From assembly GCA_900539655.1 (NCBI GenBank), contig UQCR01000005.1, forward strand, positions 80,054 through 144,053: a DNA stretch of 64,000 bases. The letters run 5' to 3'. Under the pieces are notes generated by a model that had not been told where the DNA came from, did no database searches, and saw only the letters and a list, made by a program, of their open reading frames with translations. This document shows positions 1 to 8,047 of this stretch, piece after piece (the first letter of the stretch is position 1; the number at the start of each line of letters is the position of its first letter). The translations under genes were made by a program, and so were the position numbers. Origin of the DNA: an uncultured Robinsoniella sp. (GTDB lineage Bacteria; Bacillota; Clostridia; Lachnospirales; Lachnospiraceae).

Positions 1-1
1 G

Positions 2-586
2 GCTTACCATACCATAGGAGTTTTCAGTTCCCGTACCGGTGCCGCAGGACAACTTACCGCTGTGGATGAAGCAGTGAAAGCCACAAATACAGAGGTATTA
101 TCCATCGAACTTCCAAGAGATACCAAAGGCTGGGGAGGACATGGAAACTATATTGTACTGGGCGGTAACAGTGTCTCTGATGTCCGTCAGGCAGTATCCA
201 TTGCCCTGGAACTGACCAATAAATATGCCGGAGAGCTCTATATCAGCGAGGCTGGACACTTAGAATTTGCTTTTTCGGCAAGTGCCGGACAGGTATTGAA
301 TAAAGCATTTCATGCTCCTGTAGGACAGGCATTTGGCTTCTTATGCGGTTCTCCTGCAGCAATCGGCCTCGTTATGGCTGATCAGGCGATGAAAGCAGCC
401 GGCGTAAGCATTATCGAATATATGACCCCCAATAAAGGCACCAGTCATTCTAACGAAGTCATCCTGGCTGTATCCGGCAATGCCAGCGCCGTAAAAGAAG
501 CGGTTCTCACCGCAAGGCAGGTCGGACTTGAATTATTGATTTCTATGGGCAGCTATCCGGAGATTCCCGGTGTGCCTTATTTGTAA
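2..586 (+). CDS. pduB: Microcompartment shell protein PduB (5' end outside window)
   Basis: This is the C-terminal part of a tandem-BMC (BMC-T) shell protein of the propanediol-utilisation type; such trimers tile the facets of the Pdu microcompartment and can gate metabolites. The frame is open to the left edge, so the true start lies outside. A GTG at 62 is only an internal valine codon: the residues before it (AYHTIGVFSSRTGAAGQ) still match PduB. The stretch DEAVKATNTEV followed by SIELPRDTKG is nearly identical to Salmonella PduB as I recall it, and EAGHLEF and GTSHSNEVIL are also family-like. No other pdu gene follows, so this is probably the last gene of a microcompartment operon lying to the left. 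The product call is firm; the substrate of the compartment cannot be judged from here. Confidence 0.9.
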   Translation, partial: AYHTIGVFSSRTGAAGQLTAVDEAVKATNTEVLSIELPRDTKGWGGHGNYIVLGGNSVSDVRQAVSIALELTNKYAGELYISEAGHLEFAFSASAGQVLNKAFHAPVGQAFGFLCGSPAAIGLVMADQAMKAAGVSIIEYMTPNKGTSHSNEVILAVSGNASAVKEAVLTARQVGLELLISMGSYPEIPGVPYL

Positions 587-613
587 ATAAAGATTACAGC
601 AATTATTTATAGT

Positions 614-663
614 AATCATTTAACAATCATTTATAACTATCATTTATAACAATCATTTACAAC
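614..663. repeat. AT-rich 13-bp tandem repeat after pduB
   Basis: Four consecutive copies of a unit close to AATCATTTATAAC (the first copy is 11 bp) lie about 30 bases after the pduB stop and before a terminator. They are non-coding in the pduB direction. This is one of several short tandem arrays beside gene ends in this window. Confidence 0.75.
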
Positions 664-680
664 ATTAATTTACCCTTATA

Positions 681-719
681 AAAAAAGTTATCAGGAAGCG
701 ATCCCTGATAACTTTTTTT
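681..719. terminator. Bidirectional terminator between pduB and the MATE gene
   Basis: AAAAAAGTTATCAGG pairs with CCTGATAACTTTTTT around the 7-base loop AAGCGAT. The A-run on one side and T-run on the other give a U-tract on both strands, so it can end pduB (+) and the convergent MATE gene (-). Confidence 0.9.
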
Positions 720-2049
720 ATACTGCATATTGGTATACTTCCTTTTTTCTGCGAAAGAAAAAACAGGAGATAAATACCGTAAAACATTCGGCCATCGGTA
801 CTGCCATCCACACCCCATCCACGCCTATGATATAAGGCAGGATCAAAATGCAGCCCACAATAAATCCAAATGTGCGCATAAAGGAAATCGCAGCCGATAT
901 TTTACCGTTAGAAAACGCTGTAAACATGCCGGATGCAAAAATATTCATTCCCGCAAACAGGTAGTTAAACGAAAACAAAAAGAATCCTCTTCTGGCTATT
1001 TCATAAGTCGCTGACGTCCGTGGCGTAAATATTTCTACGATTACAGGTGCCCCCGCCAATGCTATAATGGTGATCACAACCGCTGACACCGCAATAAACC
1101 TGGTACAGATTTTATAAATCCGCTGTAATAAAACCACGTTTCCACTGCCATAGTTAAAGCTGAACACAGGGGCAACGCCAATGGCAAACCCCAGATATAA
1201 TGCATTAAATAAAAACTGCCCGTAAAGGACAATGGTTATTGCCGCAACTCCGTTTTCCCCCAAAAACCGCAGCATAATAATATTAAATAAAAAGGTCACA
1301 ATTGCAGTAGATAGATTCGTAACCATCTCAGAGGAACCATTCAGGCAGCTTTCTTTTAATACAGCAAAATCCATTTTGGGTTTTACAAAGAATAATTCTC
1401 TTCTTATTTTCCAAAAATAAATAAGGCCAGCTACAGCCGGGATTGCCTGTCCCATTCCGGTCGCCAGCGCGGCTCCGCCGATGCCCATCTGTAATGGCCC
1501 CATAAAAACATAATCCAGTACTGCGTTGGTAAATCCTCCTAACAGCGTGAGGCCCAGCCCTATCACAGGCTTACCGGCAGTCACAAAAAAAGACTGGAAT
1601 AGCAGCTGAAGCACACATGCCGGAGCAAATAAAAGAAGAATCCGCAAGTAGGAGATACTGTGCCCCATGATCTTGTCCGTAGCCCCAAGCATTTTCACCA
1701 GCGGCTCTATAAATAGATTCCCTGCCGCCAGGGATAAAATACCAAAGAGCAGCCCGGACACTACAATTAAAGTAAAATTCTGTCTGGCTTCCTCCGGTTT
1801 TTTCTCCCCCATTTTTCTGGCGATAATTGCACTGCCGCCGGTAGCCAGCATAACGCCAACCGCAATCAGAATGTTAACGGCGGGATAAACGATGTTTGTG
1901 GAAGACAGGGCATCACTTCCAAGTAATCTGGATATAAATACACCATCTACAATCGTATACAGGGACATAAACACCATCATAACCATAGTAGGCAGGGCAA
2001 ATCTGAGCAGGGAAACAAATTTAAAATCTTTCGTAATAGAATTTTTCAT
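718..2049 (-). CDS. MATE family multidrug/cation exporter
   Basis: A polytopic membrane protein of 443 residues with about twelve hydrophobic segments and the MATE-type opening LLRFALPTMVMMVFMSLY...DGVFISRLLG. Family members export drugs or metabolites in exchange for Na+ or H+. The start at 2049 is chosen because AGAGGTG lies just upstream; the longer frame to 2097 would start inside the -10 box of the promoter at 2093-2123. It is transcribed divergently from a MerR regulator, and that promoter has the MerR-type 19-bp spacer. The gene is therefore probably switched on by a ligand sensed by the MerR protein (inference). The substrate is unknown. Confidence 0.9.
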   Translation of the reverse strand: MKNSITKDFKFVSLLRFALPTMVMMVFMSLYTIVDGVFISRLLGSDALSSTNIVYPAVNILIAVGVMLATGGSAIIARKMGEKKPEEARQNFTLIVVSGLLFGILSLAAGNLFIEPLVKMLGATDKIMGHSISYLRILLLFAPACVLQLLFQSFFVTAGKPVIGLGLTLLGGFTNAVLDYVFMGPLQMGIGGAALATGMGQAIPAVAGLIYFWKIRRELFFVKPKMDFAVLKESCLNGSSEMVTNLSTAIVTFLFNIIMLRFLGENGVAAITIVLYGQFLFNALYLGFAIGVAPVFSFNYGSGNVVLLQRIYKICTRFIAVSAVVITIIALAGAPVIVEIFTPRTSATYEIARRGFFLFSFNYLFAGMNIFASGMFTAFSNGKISAAISFMRTFGFIVGCILILPYIIGVDGVWMAVPMAECFTVFISCFFFRRKKEVYQYAV

Positions 2050-2092
2050 AATATAACACCTCTTTTTATTGCATTTTAGCACTATCTTTACT

Positions 2093-2123
2093 ATCATAAG
2101 GTATAGGGTAACCCTATAGTCAA
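2093..2123 (-). promoter_or_regulatory. MerR-type promoter/operator of the MATE gene
   Basis: On the minus strand, TTGACT (2118-2123) and TATGAT (2093-2098) are separated by 19 bp. The spacer region contains a perfect inverted repeat, TATAGGG/CCCTATA, at 2102-2118 with a 3-bp centre. An over-long 19-bp spacer with a central dyad is the hallmark of promoters activated by MerR proteins through DNA distortion. A MerR gene starts 59 bases away in the opposite direction. Confidence 0.9.
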
Positions 2124-2181
2124 GATTTTTTTAGATAAACTCTTAGGCGTTGTAACTATTACTTAAAAGAAGGAAAAGCTT

Positions 2182-3012
2182 ATGACTATAATAAACAAAG
2201 ATCTTTATTTCACAACCGGCGAATTTGCAAAACTTGCCGGAGTTACAAAACATACTTTATTTCATTATGATAAGATTGGACTATTTTCACCTGAAATAAA
2301 ACTGGACAACGATTACCGGTATTATTCTATAACTCAGCTGGATGTATTTGATGTTATCTGGAATCTGAAAGAACTGGATATGCCTCTTTCCGATATCAAA
2401 AATTATCTGGACCATAAAAGTCCGCAGGCATTGATTAAGCTTCTGGATGAAGAGGAAAAAATAATTGACCGGAAGCTTGCAAAACTTAAAAAAGCCAAGA
2501 AATTGCTGCAGTTTAAATCAAATTTTATCCAAAAGGTTCTTCAAAAAGATTTTTCCAGAATCGAGTTATTGGAAACGCCGTCCCAGTACTATATTCTTAC
2601 CCATACCTCATCTTCCAATGACAAAGAACTGGCAAAAAAAATAGGAGAACTTGTAACCCTGGGTGAAAAATTAGGGATAAAGAGTCCTTATGGCATTGGT
2701 TTTCTACAATACAGGACGAAGATCCAACAGGGAATTTTTAACGATTACCGCCACATTTACCTGCTCCTGGATACGCCTCCAAAAGGCGTCTCCTATGAGA
2801 CAAAATCCGGTGGAAAATATTTATATGGATATCATCAGGGCAGCTGGAAACAGATTGGTGAAACATACCGTCGCATGATTGCTTATGCCAGAGAACATGA
2901 ACTTGAATTAGACGACCTCTTTTTTGAAGATTATCTTCTGGATGAACTTACTGTAAACGGTCCGGATAATTATGTCATCCAGATTACCGTTCCAGTAAAA
3001 AAGAGCCTCTGA
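2182..3012 (+). CDS. MerR family regulator with GyrI-like effector domain
   Basis: 276 residues. Residues 10-75 form a MerR winged HTH (FTTGEFAKLAGVTKHTLFHYDKIGLF) and about 80-125 a coiled-coil dimerisation helix rich in Lys/Glu. The rest resembles the BmrR/GyrI-type effector-binding domain that accepts hydrophobic or drug-like ligands. It is divergent from the MATE exporter and shares the intergenic operator at 2102-2118, so the simplest model is a drug-responsive activator of that exporter and perhaps of itself. The start ATG at 2182 is preceded by AAGAAGGAAAAGC. The ligand is unknown. Confidence 0.88.
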   Translation: MTIINKDLYFTTGEFAKLAGVTKHTLFHYDKIGLFSPEIKLDNDYRYYSITQLDVFDVIWNLKELDMPLSDIKNYLDHKSPQALIKLLDEEEKIIDRKLAKLKKAKKLLQFKSNFIQKVLQKDFSRIELLETPSQYYILTHTSSSNDKELAKKIGELVTLGEKLGIKSPYGIGFLQYRTKIQQGIFNDYRHIYLLLDTPPKGVSYETKSGGKYLYGYHQGSWKQIGETYRRMIAYAREHELELDDLFFEDYLLDELTVNGPDNYVIQITVPVKKSL

Positions 3013-3039
3013 TAGCTCTGGATGAAGCTTTATAGAGAG

Positions 3040-3067
3040 AAAAGGCATGGATCGCTCCATGCCTTTT
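3040..3067. terminator. Bidirectional terminator after merR gene
   Basis: A perfect 12-bp inverted repeat, AAAAGGCATGGA and TCCATGCCTTTT, with loop TCGC. It lies between the convergent ends of the MerR gene and the DUF1622 gene. Confidence 0.88.
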
Positions 3068-3128
3068 GCAGATTCTGCTGATATATACTGTATCAAAAGA
3101 ATAACAGCCCCATAAATTCTGATTGCTG

Positions 3129-3476
3129 TCAGCTCTCTTCCTTCTTGTTGATATGAAGATCATATTCCTTTTCTTCATTTTTAATTTCCCAGTGAATTAA
3201 AAAAGTCAGAATTGCCCTGAGTGCGATGATTCCCGCTACCAGCACAATTTCAGAGATCTGGCGAACTACTACCGTTCTTAGGATTTCACTGCCAAGCTTG
3301 AATTCCAGCCCCATCGCAAGTCCTTTTGCCAGTTTGAGGCGGGTCTCCGGCTTTCGGCGGATATAATTTATGATACCCTCAACGCCGGTAAACGCGATCA
3401 CACCCACTCCAATGTACTCAAAGAGCAGCACCGCCAGGTTAACGATCGACACCAATGTGCTTTCCAAAAATTCCAT
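3129..3476 (-). CDS. DUF1622 family membrane protein
   Basis: 115 residues with three predicted membrane helices (about residues 8-30, 55-75 and 75-95) and the DUF1622-like order: an N-terminal helix, a basic loop RRKPETRLKLAKGLAMGLEFKLGSEI, then RTV and a C-terminal helix pair. The function of the family is not known; members are small inner-membrane proteins found widely in bacteria. A charged tail (KNEEKEYDLHINKKEES) follows the last helix. It is transcribed toward the MerR gene from its own region; nothing nearby suggests a partner. Confidence 0.8.
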   Translation of the reverse strand: MEFLESTLVSIVNLAVLLFEYIGVGVIAFTGVEGIINYIRRKPETRLKLAKGLAMGLEFKLGSEILRTVVVRQISEIVLVAGIIALRAILTFLIHWEIKNEEKEYDLHINKKEES

Positions 3477-3539
3477 TGTTCCTTATCCTTTCAGATTTTA
3501 TCTGCCCCCGTAAATCCATTCTTAAATAAAGTGGATGAA

Positions 3540-4496
3540 TTAATTCTTACTCTTTGTTACAAATCCGTAATCAACCATACCATTGTCCCATTTTGCCGTA
3601 ACCTGATAGGTATAGCCTGCTTCAGCCGATGGGATATAAAGCGCACCGTCCTTCTCTTTCAGTTCTACCTTTTCACCTTCGGGAACGTCGCTACCTTCAC
3701 TGTACTGCTTCTGCACATCCTCTGCCCAACGGATTACTTCCACGCTGTTAGGCTCTTTAGAAAAGTCCAGCTTCAGATCAGTCGGCTCATTTAAGGTAAG
3801 GTCATTGATTTCCTTCCAGCCGAGAACTGGTGAAATATCCGTTTTAGCTGTGTCTGTTATTCCATCCTCTTTTTCATAGCTCCATTCATATCCGCCTCTG
3901 GTAATTGCCGCGGATACGATTGCTTCCGTCTGGCTATACTCCATTGAAAGATATGGCGGTTCCGCAGGATCCGGCTCCTGGTATATCTGGTCAATCAATT
4001 CATTGTACTGGTCTGCATCTTCCGGTTTCCCAGTCTCGTCAAGCACCATCTTTGTTACCCCCGGATACTGGCCCGGATAAGATTGCAGCATAATTCCATT
4101 TCCATAAATCTTCAGGATATTTCCTCTTGTCAAATCTTCCTGGCTAAGCTGCTTTCCGTCTTTGTCCACCAGACCGCCCTCTGGAATCGGTGCTGTAAAA
4201 AGGGTACCGTTTTTTGTATCAATGAAGATAAAGTTATCCTCACCATAAGTCAGATACATGGCTGTAATGACATTTTCCTCCGAATTTTCGGATGAACTCT
4301 CAGTTTTTTCTTCCGTTGGCTTAGTTGTACTTTCTGTTTTTTGTTCTGTCTGTGTTTCGGACGTCTGCTCTGTTTTTCCCACTTTATCTTCAGAATTATT
4401 TTTCTTTTTCCCTGTCACCACTACCGTTGCGATAACTGCTATTACAACGAGCACTACAACTCCGGCAATGATATACTTCATGTTATTATTTTTCAT
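3540..4496 (-). CDS. Membrane-anchored extracellular protein of unknown function
   Basis: 318 residues. A single hydrophobic segment (about residues 8-28, YIIAGVVVLVVIAVIATVVV) is followed by KKK, which fits an N-terminal anchor or an uncleaved signal. Residues 32-75 are a Thr/Glu/Ser/Lys-rich linker typical of extracellular stalks, and the rest is a soluble region with many acidic and aromatic residues. I recognise no domain. Two weakly similar beta-rich parts can be seen (ITAMYLTYGEDNFIFIDTKN near 78 and the C-terminal GYTYQVTAKWDNGMVDYGFV). It is monocistronic between DUF1622 and the oxidoreductase. Confidence 0.7.
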   Translation of the reverse strand: MKNNNMKYIIAGVVVLVVIAVIATVVVTGKKKNNSEDKVGKTEQTSETQTEQKTESTTKPTEEKTESSSENSEENVITAMYLTYGEDNFIFIDTKNGTLFTAPIPEGGLVDKDGKQLSQEDLTRGNILKIYGNGIMLQSYPGQYPGVTKMVLDETGKPEDADQYNELIDQIYQEPDPAEPPYLSMEYSQTEAIVSAAITRGGYEWSYEKEDGITDTAKTDISPVLGWKEINDLTLNEPTDLKLDFSKEPNSVEVIRWAEDVQKQYSEGSDVPEGEKVELKEKDGALYIPSAEAGYTYQVTAKWDNGMVDYGFVTKSKN

Positions 4497-4620
4497 GTTC
4501 GTTTTCTCCTTTACTCTGATTATGAACAGTATCAGTTAATATCATACTATATTTCATGATTTTTATAAAGAAGAATTACATATTAATCAGAATAATTTTA
4601 TAAATTCAGAAAATTAGGCG

Positions 4621-5586
4621 TTACCCTCTTCTCTCCATGAGCTGGTCAAACATTTCTGCGCAGCGAATTGTCATAGCATGGGGAGCTGTCTTACTCTCCA
4701 CCTCACCGCGGTTTACGCAGTCAACCATTTCCTGAATCTCAAAGACAAATCCATTTTCCGTCTGATCCTTAAAATGCACCGGTTCTTCCTGGTCGCGATA
4801 GAGGCTGCATTCCTGACCATAATGTACCAGAGGAATTACAATTTTCCCCTCCGTTCCATAAAATACGGCTTCATCATTGAGTCTGGCTGCAATGCTTGCA
4901 TGCATATTCGCAATACAATTATCGTATAGAATCGTTATCTGCTCTGTCTTATCAACTCCTGTGCCTGACCGGATCATATATGTATGCATGTCCCTTATTG
5001 GACGATCCAAGAAATACGTCATCAGCTCAAAACAATAGACACCCACGTCTGTTGCCGCACCACCAGCCAGCTCCGGATTATTAAAACGGTTCTTAGGGTC
5101 ATTTCCCGCCGAAAATCCAATATTGATTTCCGCCAGTTCCACATTACCGATTTTCCCTTCCTCCAGCCATTGTTTTGCAATCTTGTTATGGGGTAGAAAT
5201 CTGGACCACATGCCCTCCATCACGAACACTCCCAGCCCTTTGGACCTTTGGAAGACATTCCTGGCTTCTTCTCCATTCACCAGCATAGCTTTCTCACAGA
5301 GGACCGGTTTCTTATAATCCAGGCAGAGCATTGTTAATTCATAATGATAATTAGGCGTTGTTGCAATATAGACCCCATCCGGGTCAGCTTCTTTTAGCAT
5401 CCGTTCGTAGCTGTCATATGCCTGTGCCACATTATTCTTCTGCGCAAACTGTTCAGCCCGCTCAATGCTTTTACTGGCTACCGCGATTACTTCCATATTC
5501 TCCAGCCTGTTAACTGCATCACAAAATTTTTCGGCAATCCCCCCCGCTCCCATAATTGCAAAACGAAATATTTTTTTCTGTCCCAT
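4621..5586 (-). CDS. Gfo/Idh/MocA family NAD(P)-dependent oxidoreductase
   Basis: 321 residues. The Rossmann dinucleotide motif GAGGIAEKF is at residues 12-20, and CEKAM near 97 corresponds to the EKP motif whose Lys sits at the active site. ATTPNYHY and the later GGGAATDVGVYC-like stretch (GGAATDVGVYCFEL) are also standard. These enzymes oxidise or reduce sugars, inositols or dihydrodiols with NAD(P); the substrate cannot be read from the sequence. The ATG at 5586 follows GGGAGGGTTTTATT. It stands alone between murA and the anchored unknown protein. Confidence 0.88.
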   Translation of the reverse strand: MGQKKIFRFAIMGAGGIAEKFCDAVNRLENMEVIAVASKSIERAEQFAQKNNVAQAYDSYERMLKEADPDGVYIATTPNYHYELTMLCLDYKKPVLCEKAMLVNGEEARNVFQRSKGLGVFVMEGMWSRFLPHNKIAKQWLEEGKIGNVELAEINIGFSAGNDPKNRFNNPELAGGAATDVGVYCFELMTYFLDRPIRDMHTYMIRSGTGVDKTEQITILYDNCIANMHASIAARLNDEAVFYGTEGKIVIPLVHYGQECSLYRDQEEPVHFKDQTENGFVFEIQEMVDCVNRGEVESKTAPHAMTIRCAEMFDQLMERRG

Positions 5587-5678
5587 AATAAAACCCTCCC
5601 ATTTTTATTAATATACAAAGAAAAGATTCTTTGTTACTACCATATGTGTGTCATAATCCTTGAAAATAAACAAAGAAA

Positions 5679-5708
5679 GGACAAAGGATTTATAAAAATC
5701 CTCCGTCC
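5679..5708 (-). terminator. Terminator downstream of murA
   Basis: On the minus strand the stem pairs GGAC..GGATTT with AAATCC..GTCC around a short loop, followed by TTTCTTTG. It lies 20 bases after the murA stop. Confidence 0.7.
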
Positions 5709-5727
5709 CTGAATGCTATATCGTGTT

Positions 5728-7020
5728 TCAACCAATTCTCAATTTAAATTTCTGAATTTCCTTTTCGCTGGAAACTTTTTCTATTTCAGCTCCAAGACCA
5801 CGGAGCTTCTCTTCAAAACTCTCATAGCCACGCTGGATATAAACAATATCATCTACAATTGTGATTCCCTCTGCTGCAAGCCCTGCAATTACCAAGGCTG
5901 CCCCAGCTCTTAAATCCGGTGCGCTCACCTGTGCACCTGTCAGTTTGTCCACACCATAGATAACTGCCGTATTGCCTTCTACCTTAACTGTAGCTCCCAT
6001 TCTAGCCAGTTCATCCACATATTTAAAGCGATTCTCAAATATGCTCTCTGTCACGATACTGGTCCCAGTTGCCAGTGCCAGCGTAACACCGATCTGTGGC
6101 TGCATATCCGTAGGATATCCGGGATATGGTAATGTCTTAACATTGGTATTGCGTAACTGTTTGGACGCGACAACGCGTACCGCATCATCAAATTCTTCAA
6201 CTTCACAGCCAATCTCAATTAATTTTGCTGTTGTGGCTTCCAAATGCTTAGGAATCACATTTCTCACCATAACATCACCCTTCGTAGCGGCTGCCGCAAA
6301 CATGAAGGTTCCTGCTTCTATCTGATCCGGAATAATGGAATATTCTGTTTTATGAAGCTTCTCAACACCGCGGATACGGATAACATCGGTACCTGCGCCT
6401 TTGATATTTGCTCCCATACTGTTCAGGAAGTTTGCCACATCAACTACATGAGGCTCTCTTGCTGAATTCTCAATAATCGTATATCCTTCCGCCATGGTAG
6501 CCGCCATCATAATGTTGATTGTAGCTCCAACGGAAACGGTATCCAAAAAGATGTGCTTACCAACGAGTCTGTCCGCCTGTGCAACAATTGCACCATGCTG
6601 AATACTCACCTTTGCTCCTAATGCTTTAAAACCTTTTAAATGCAGGTCAATCGGCCTGCTGCCAATATTACATCCGCCGGGCAGAGGTACTTCCGCCCTT
6701 TTGTATTTTCCTAATAACGCTCCTAATAAATAGTAAGAGGCTCTTATCTTCTTTATGAACTCATAATCCACGCTGACACTGCCAATCATGGAGCCATTAA
6801 TTAAAACTGCGCTCCTGCTTACTCGTTCCACCTTGGCGCCAATTACACTGATAGCTTCTAACAGCACATTCACGTCCTGTACATCCGGTAAATTTTCTAC
6901 TAGTATGGTCTCATCTGTCATAATTGCGGCCGCAAGGATTCCAAGCGCTGCATTCTTAGCCCCACCGATTTCAACATCACCTACCAGTGGGTTACCGCCT
7001 TTAATAATATATTGTTCCAT
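5728..7020 (-). CDS. murA: UDP-N-acetylglucosamine 1-carboxyvinyltransferase
   Basis: 430 residues, full length for MurA, which transfers enolpyruvate from PEP to UDP-GlcNAc in the first committed step of peptidoglycan synthesis and is the target of fosfomycin. K22-N23 (GAKNA) and the loop PLPGGCNIGSRP with the catalytic Cys at residue 117 are intact, so the enzyme should be active and fosfomycin-sensitive by this criterion. It has its own promoter (7122-7149) and lies downstream of aroK in the same direction with a 256-base gap. Many Clostridia carry two murA copies; whether this is the main one cannot be told from the window. Confidence 0.95.
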   Translation of the reverse strand: MEQYIIKGGNPLVGDVEIGGAKNAALGILAAAIMTDETILVENLPDVQDVNVLLEAISVIGAKVERVSRSAVLINGSMIGSVSVDYEFIKKIRASYYLLGALLGKYKRAEVPLPGGCNIGSRPIDLHLKGFKALGAKVSIQHGAIVAQADRLVGKHIFLDTVSVGATINIMMAATMAEGYTIIENSAREPHVVDVANFLNSMGANIKGAGTDVIRIRGVEKLHKTEYSIIPDQIEAGTFMFAAAATKGDVMVRNVIPKHLEATTAKLIEIGCEVEEFDDAVRVVASKQLRNTNVKTLPYPGYPTDMQPQIGVTLALATGTSIVTESIFENRFKYVDELARMGATVKVEGNTAVIYGVDKLTGAQVSAPDLRAGAALVIAGLAAEGITIVDDIVYIQRGYESFEEKLRGLGAEIEKVSSEKEIQKFKLRIG

Positions 7021-7121
7021 AGGACACCTCTATACTTATTTATACTCTCTTCAAATCTTACAGACAAAAACGACCCCTCGAATTTTGTCTTACTGTTACC
7101 CCTTTAAAATATCTAAACTAT

Positions 7122-7149
7122 ATTATATCACATTCTTTACTTTTGTAAA
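7122..7149 (-). promoter_or_regulatory. Putative murA promoter
   Basis: Minus-strand TTTACA (7144-7149), a 16-bp spacer and TATAAT (7122-7127), with TG one base before the -10 (extended -10). The roughly 95-base leader contains a small hairpin (AGACAAAA/TTTTTGTCT) before the murA ribosome binding site AGAGGTG. Confidence 0.7.
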
Positions 7150-7276
7150 CAAAAATTAAAATTTAAGTAATTTTTTCCATATATCTTTCAAAAAAAATAC
7201 AATCAAAAAGCATTTCCTGTGCACTATTACCCCTAAAATATGGCAAAATGTTACAAAATTATGTATTTCTATTTGT

Positions 7277-7816
7277 CTATTTTTTTCTGCGCTTCGATCT
7301 GTCTCCAGGCGCAATCCCCAGCTTTTTCAAACCTTCCACAATTGCTTCCAGTGTCTCTTCCACCGTCATACCGGCCTCATTGACAACAATATCTGCATAT
7401 TTATCATACAGCGGCGTACGCTCATCAAACAGATTCTGAAGGGTCTGACCCTCTCTCAGAACTACACCGCGCCCTTTTAAGTCTCCCAGGCGAGTTGACA
7501 AAGGTTCGTAATCTAATTGTAAATATATTACAGTACCAATGCGGCTTAAGTTCTCCATAGCCTCTTTTCCATATACAACGCTGCCTCCGGTAGCAATTAC
7601 GGCATTATCTTCCTGAATCCGGCTGTTCACCCTGTTTTCTATTTCAATAAACCCATCCACACCGTCTTCTTCAATAATTTCCCGAAGCAGCCTGTCTTCC
7701 TGCTCCTGAATTAGTATATCCGCATCCACGAAATGATACCCCAGCACTTTAGCCAGAATAACCCCGACGGTACTTTTGCCTACGCCCGGCATTCCGATTA
7801 ATACCACGTTACTCAT
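7277..7816 (-). CDS. aroK: Shikimate kinase
   Basis: 179 residues. The P-loop GMPGVGKST is at 8-16, FVDAD near 29-33 supplies the shikimate and Mg2+ contacts, and ATGGS near 75 and RGVVLR in the lid region are also present. The enzyme phosphorylates shikimate with ATP in the route to chorismate and aromatic amino acids. It is not clustered with other aro genes here. A promoter at 7944-7972 gives a leader of about 120 bases that can fold (see the structured-leader entry). The Lys/Arg-rich C-terminus (RSKRRKK) is a short extension beyond the usual fold. Confidence 0.93.
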   Translation of the reverse strand: MSNVVLIGMPGVGKSTVGVILAKVLGYHFVDADILIQEQEDRLLREIIEEDGVDGFIEIENRVNSRIQEDNAVIATGGSVVYGKEAMENLSRIGTVIYLQLDYEPLSTRLGDLKGRGVVLREGQTLQNLFDERTPLYDKYADIVVNEAGMTVEETLEAIVEGLKKLGIAPGDRSKRRKK

Positions 7817-7940
7817 TTGTATACCTCATTCATTTATTCCCGCGGCTGCCAACATGCCAGATGAGTGTGCTTGCGAATCCATCCGGTGACTGCCGTGAGG
7901 ACCGGATATCCCAACGTCTGCAGGGGGATCCGACTGTTGT
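7817..7940 (-). other. Structured 5' leader of aroK
   Basis: This stretch lies between the predicted start of transcription near 7937 and the aroK ATG, and is more GC-rich than its surroundings. It contains complementary segments such as ATCCGGT (7881-7887) and ACCGGAT (7901-7907), and TGCCAACATGCCAG near the 3' side. I do not recognise it as a known riboswitch class. It may be an untranslated regulatory RNA or only a chance fold. Confidence 0.35.
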
Positions 7941-7943
7941 TAC

Positions 7944-7972
7944 ATCTTAACATAGAAATTCCTTTGATGCAA
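7944..7972 (-). promoter_or_regulatory. Putative aroK promoter
   Basis: Minus-strand TTGCAT (7967-7972), a 17-bp spacer and TAAGAT (7944-7949), placed upstream of the aroK leader. Confidence 0.6.
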
Positions 7973-7982
7973 GCTTACAATC

Positions 7983-8029
7983 AAAAGCAGCCTTATATCA
8001 GGGTTTTAAGCCCATATAAGACTGCTCTT
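7983..8029 (-). terminator. Terminator of the padR/HAAS operon
   Basis: On the minus strand GCAG.CTTATAT..GG pairs with CC..ATATAAG.CTGC across a short loop and is followed by TTTTGATTG. It begins about 20 bases after the stop of the upstream operon. Confidence 0.75.
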
Positions 8030-8047
8030 GATACTCTTTTAACGCTG

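Noticed and set aside
2050..2097. Upstream extension of the MATE gene to an ATG at 2097
   Set aside because: That codon overlaps the -10 box of the MerR-type promoter, and a good ribosome binding site serves the ATG at 2049.
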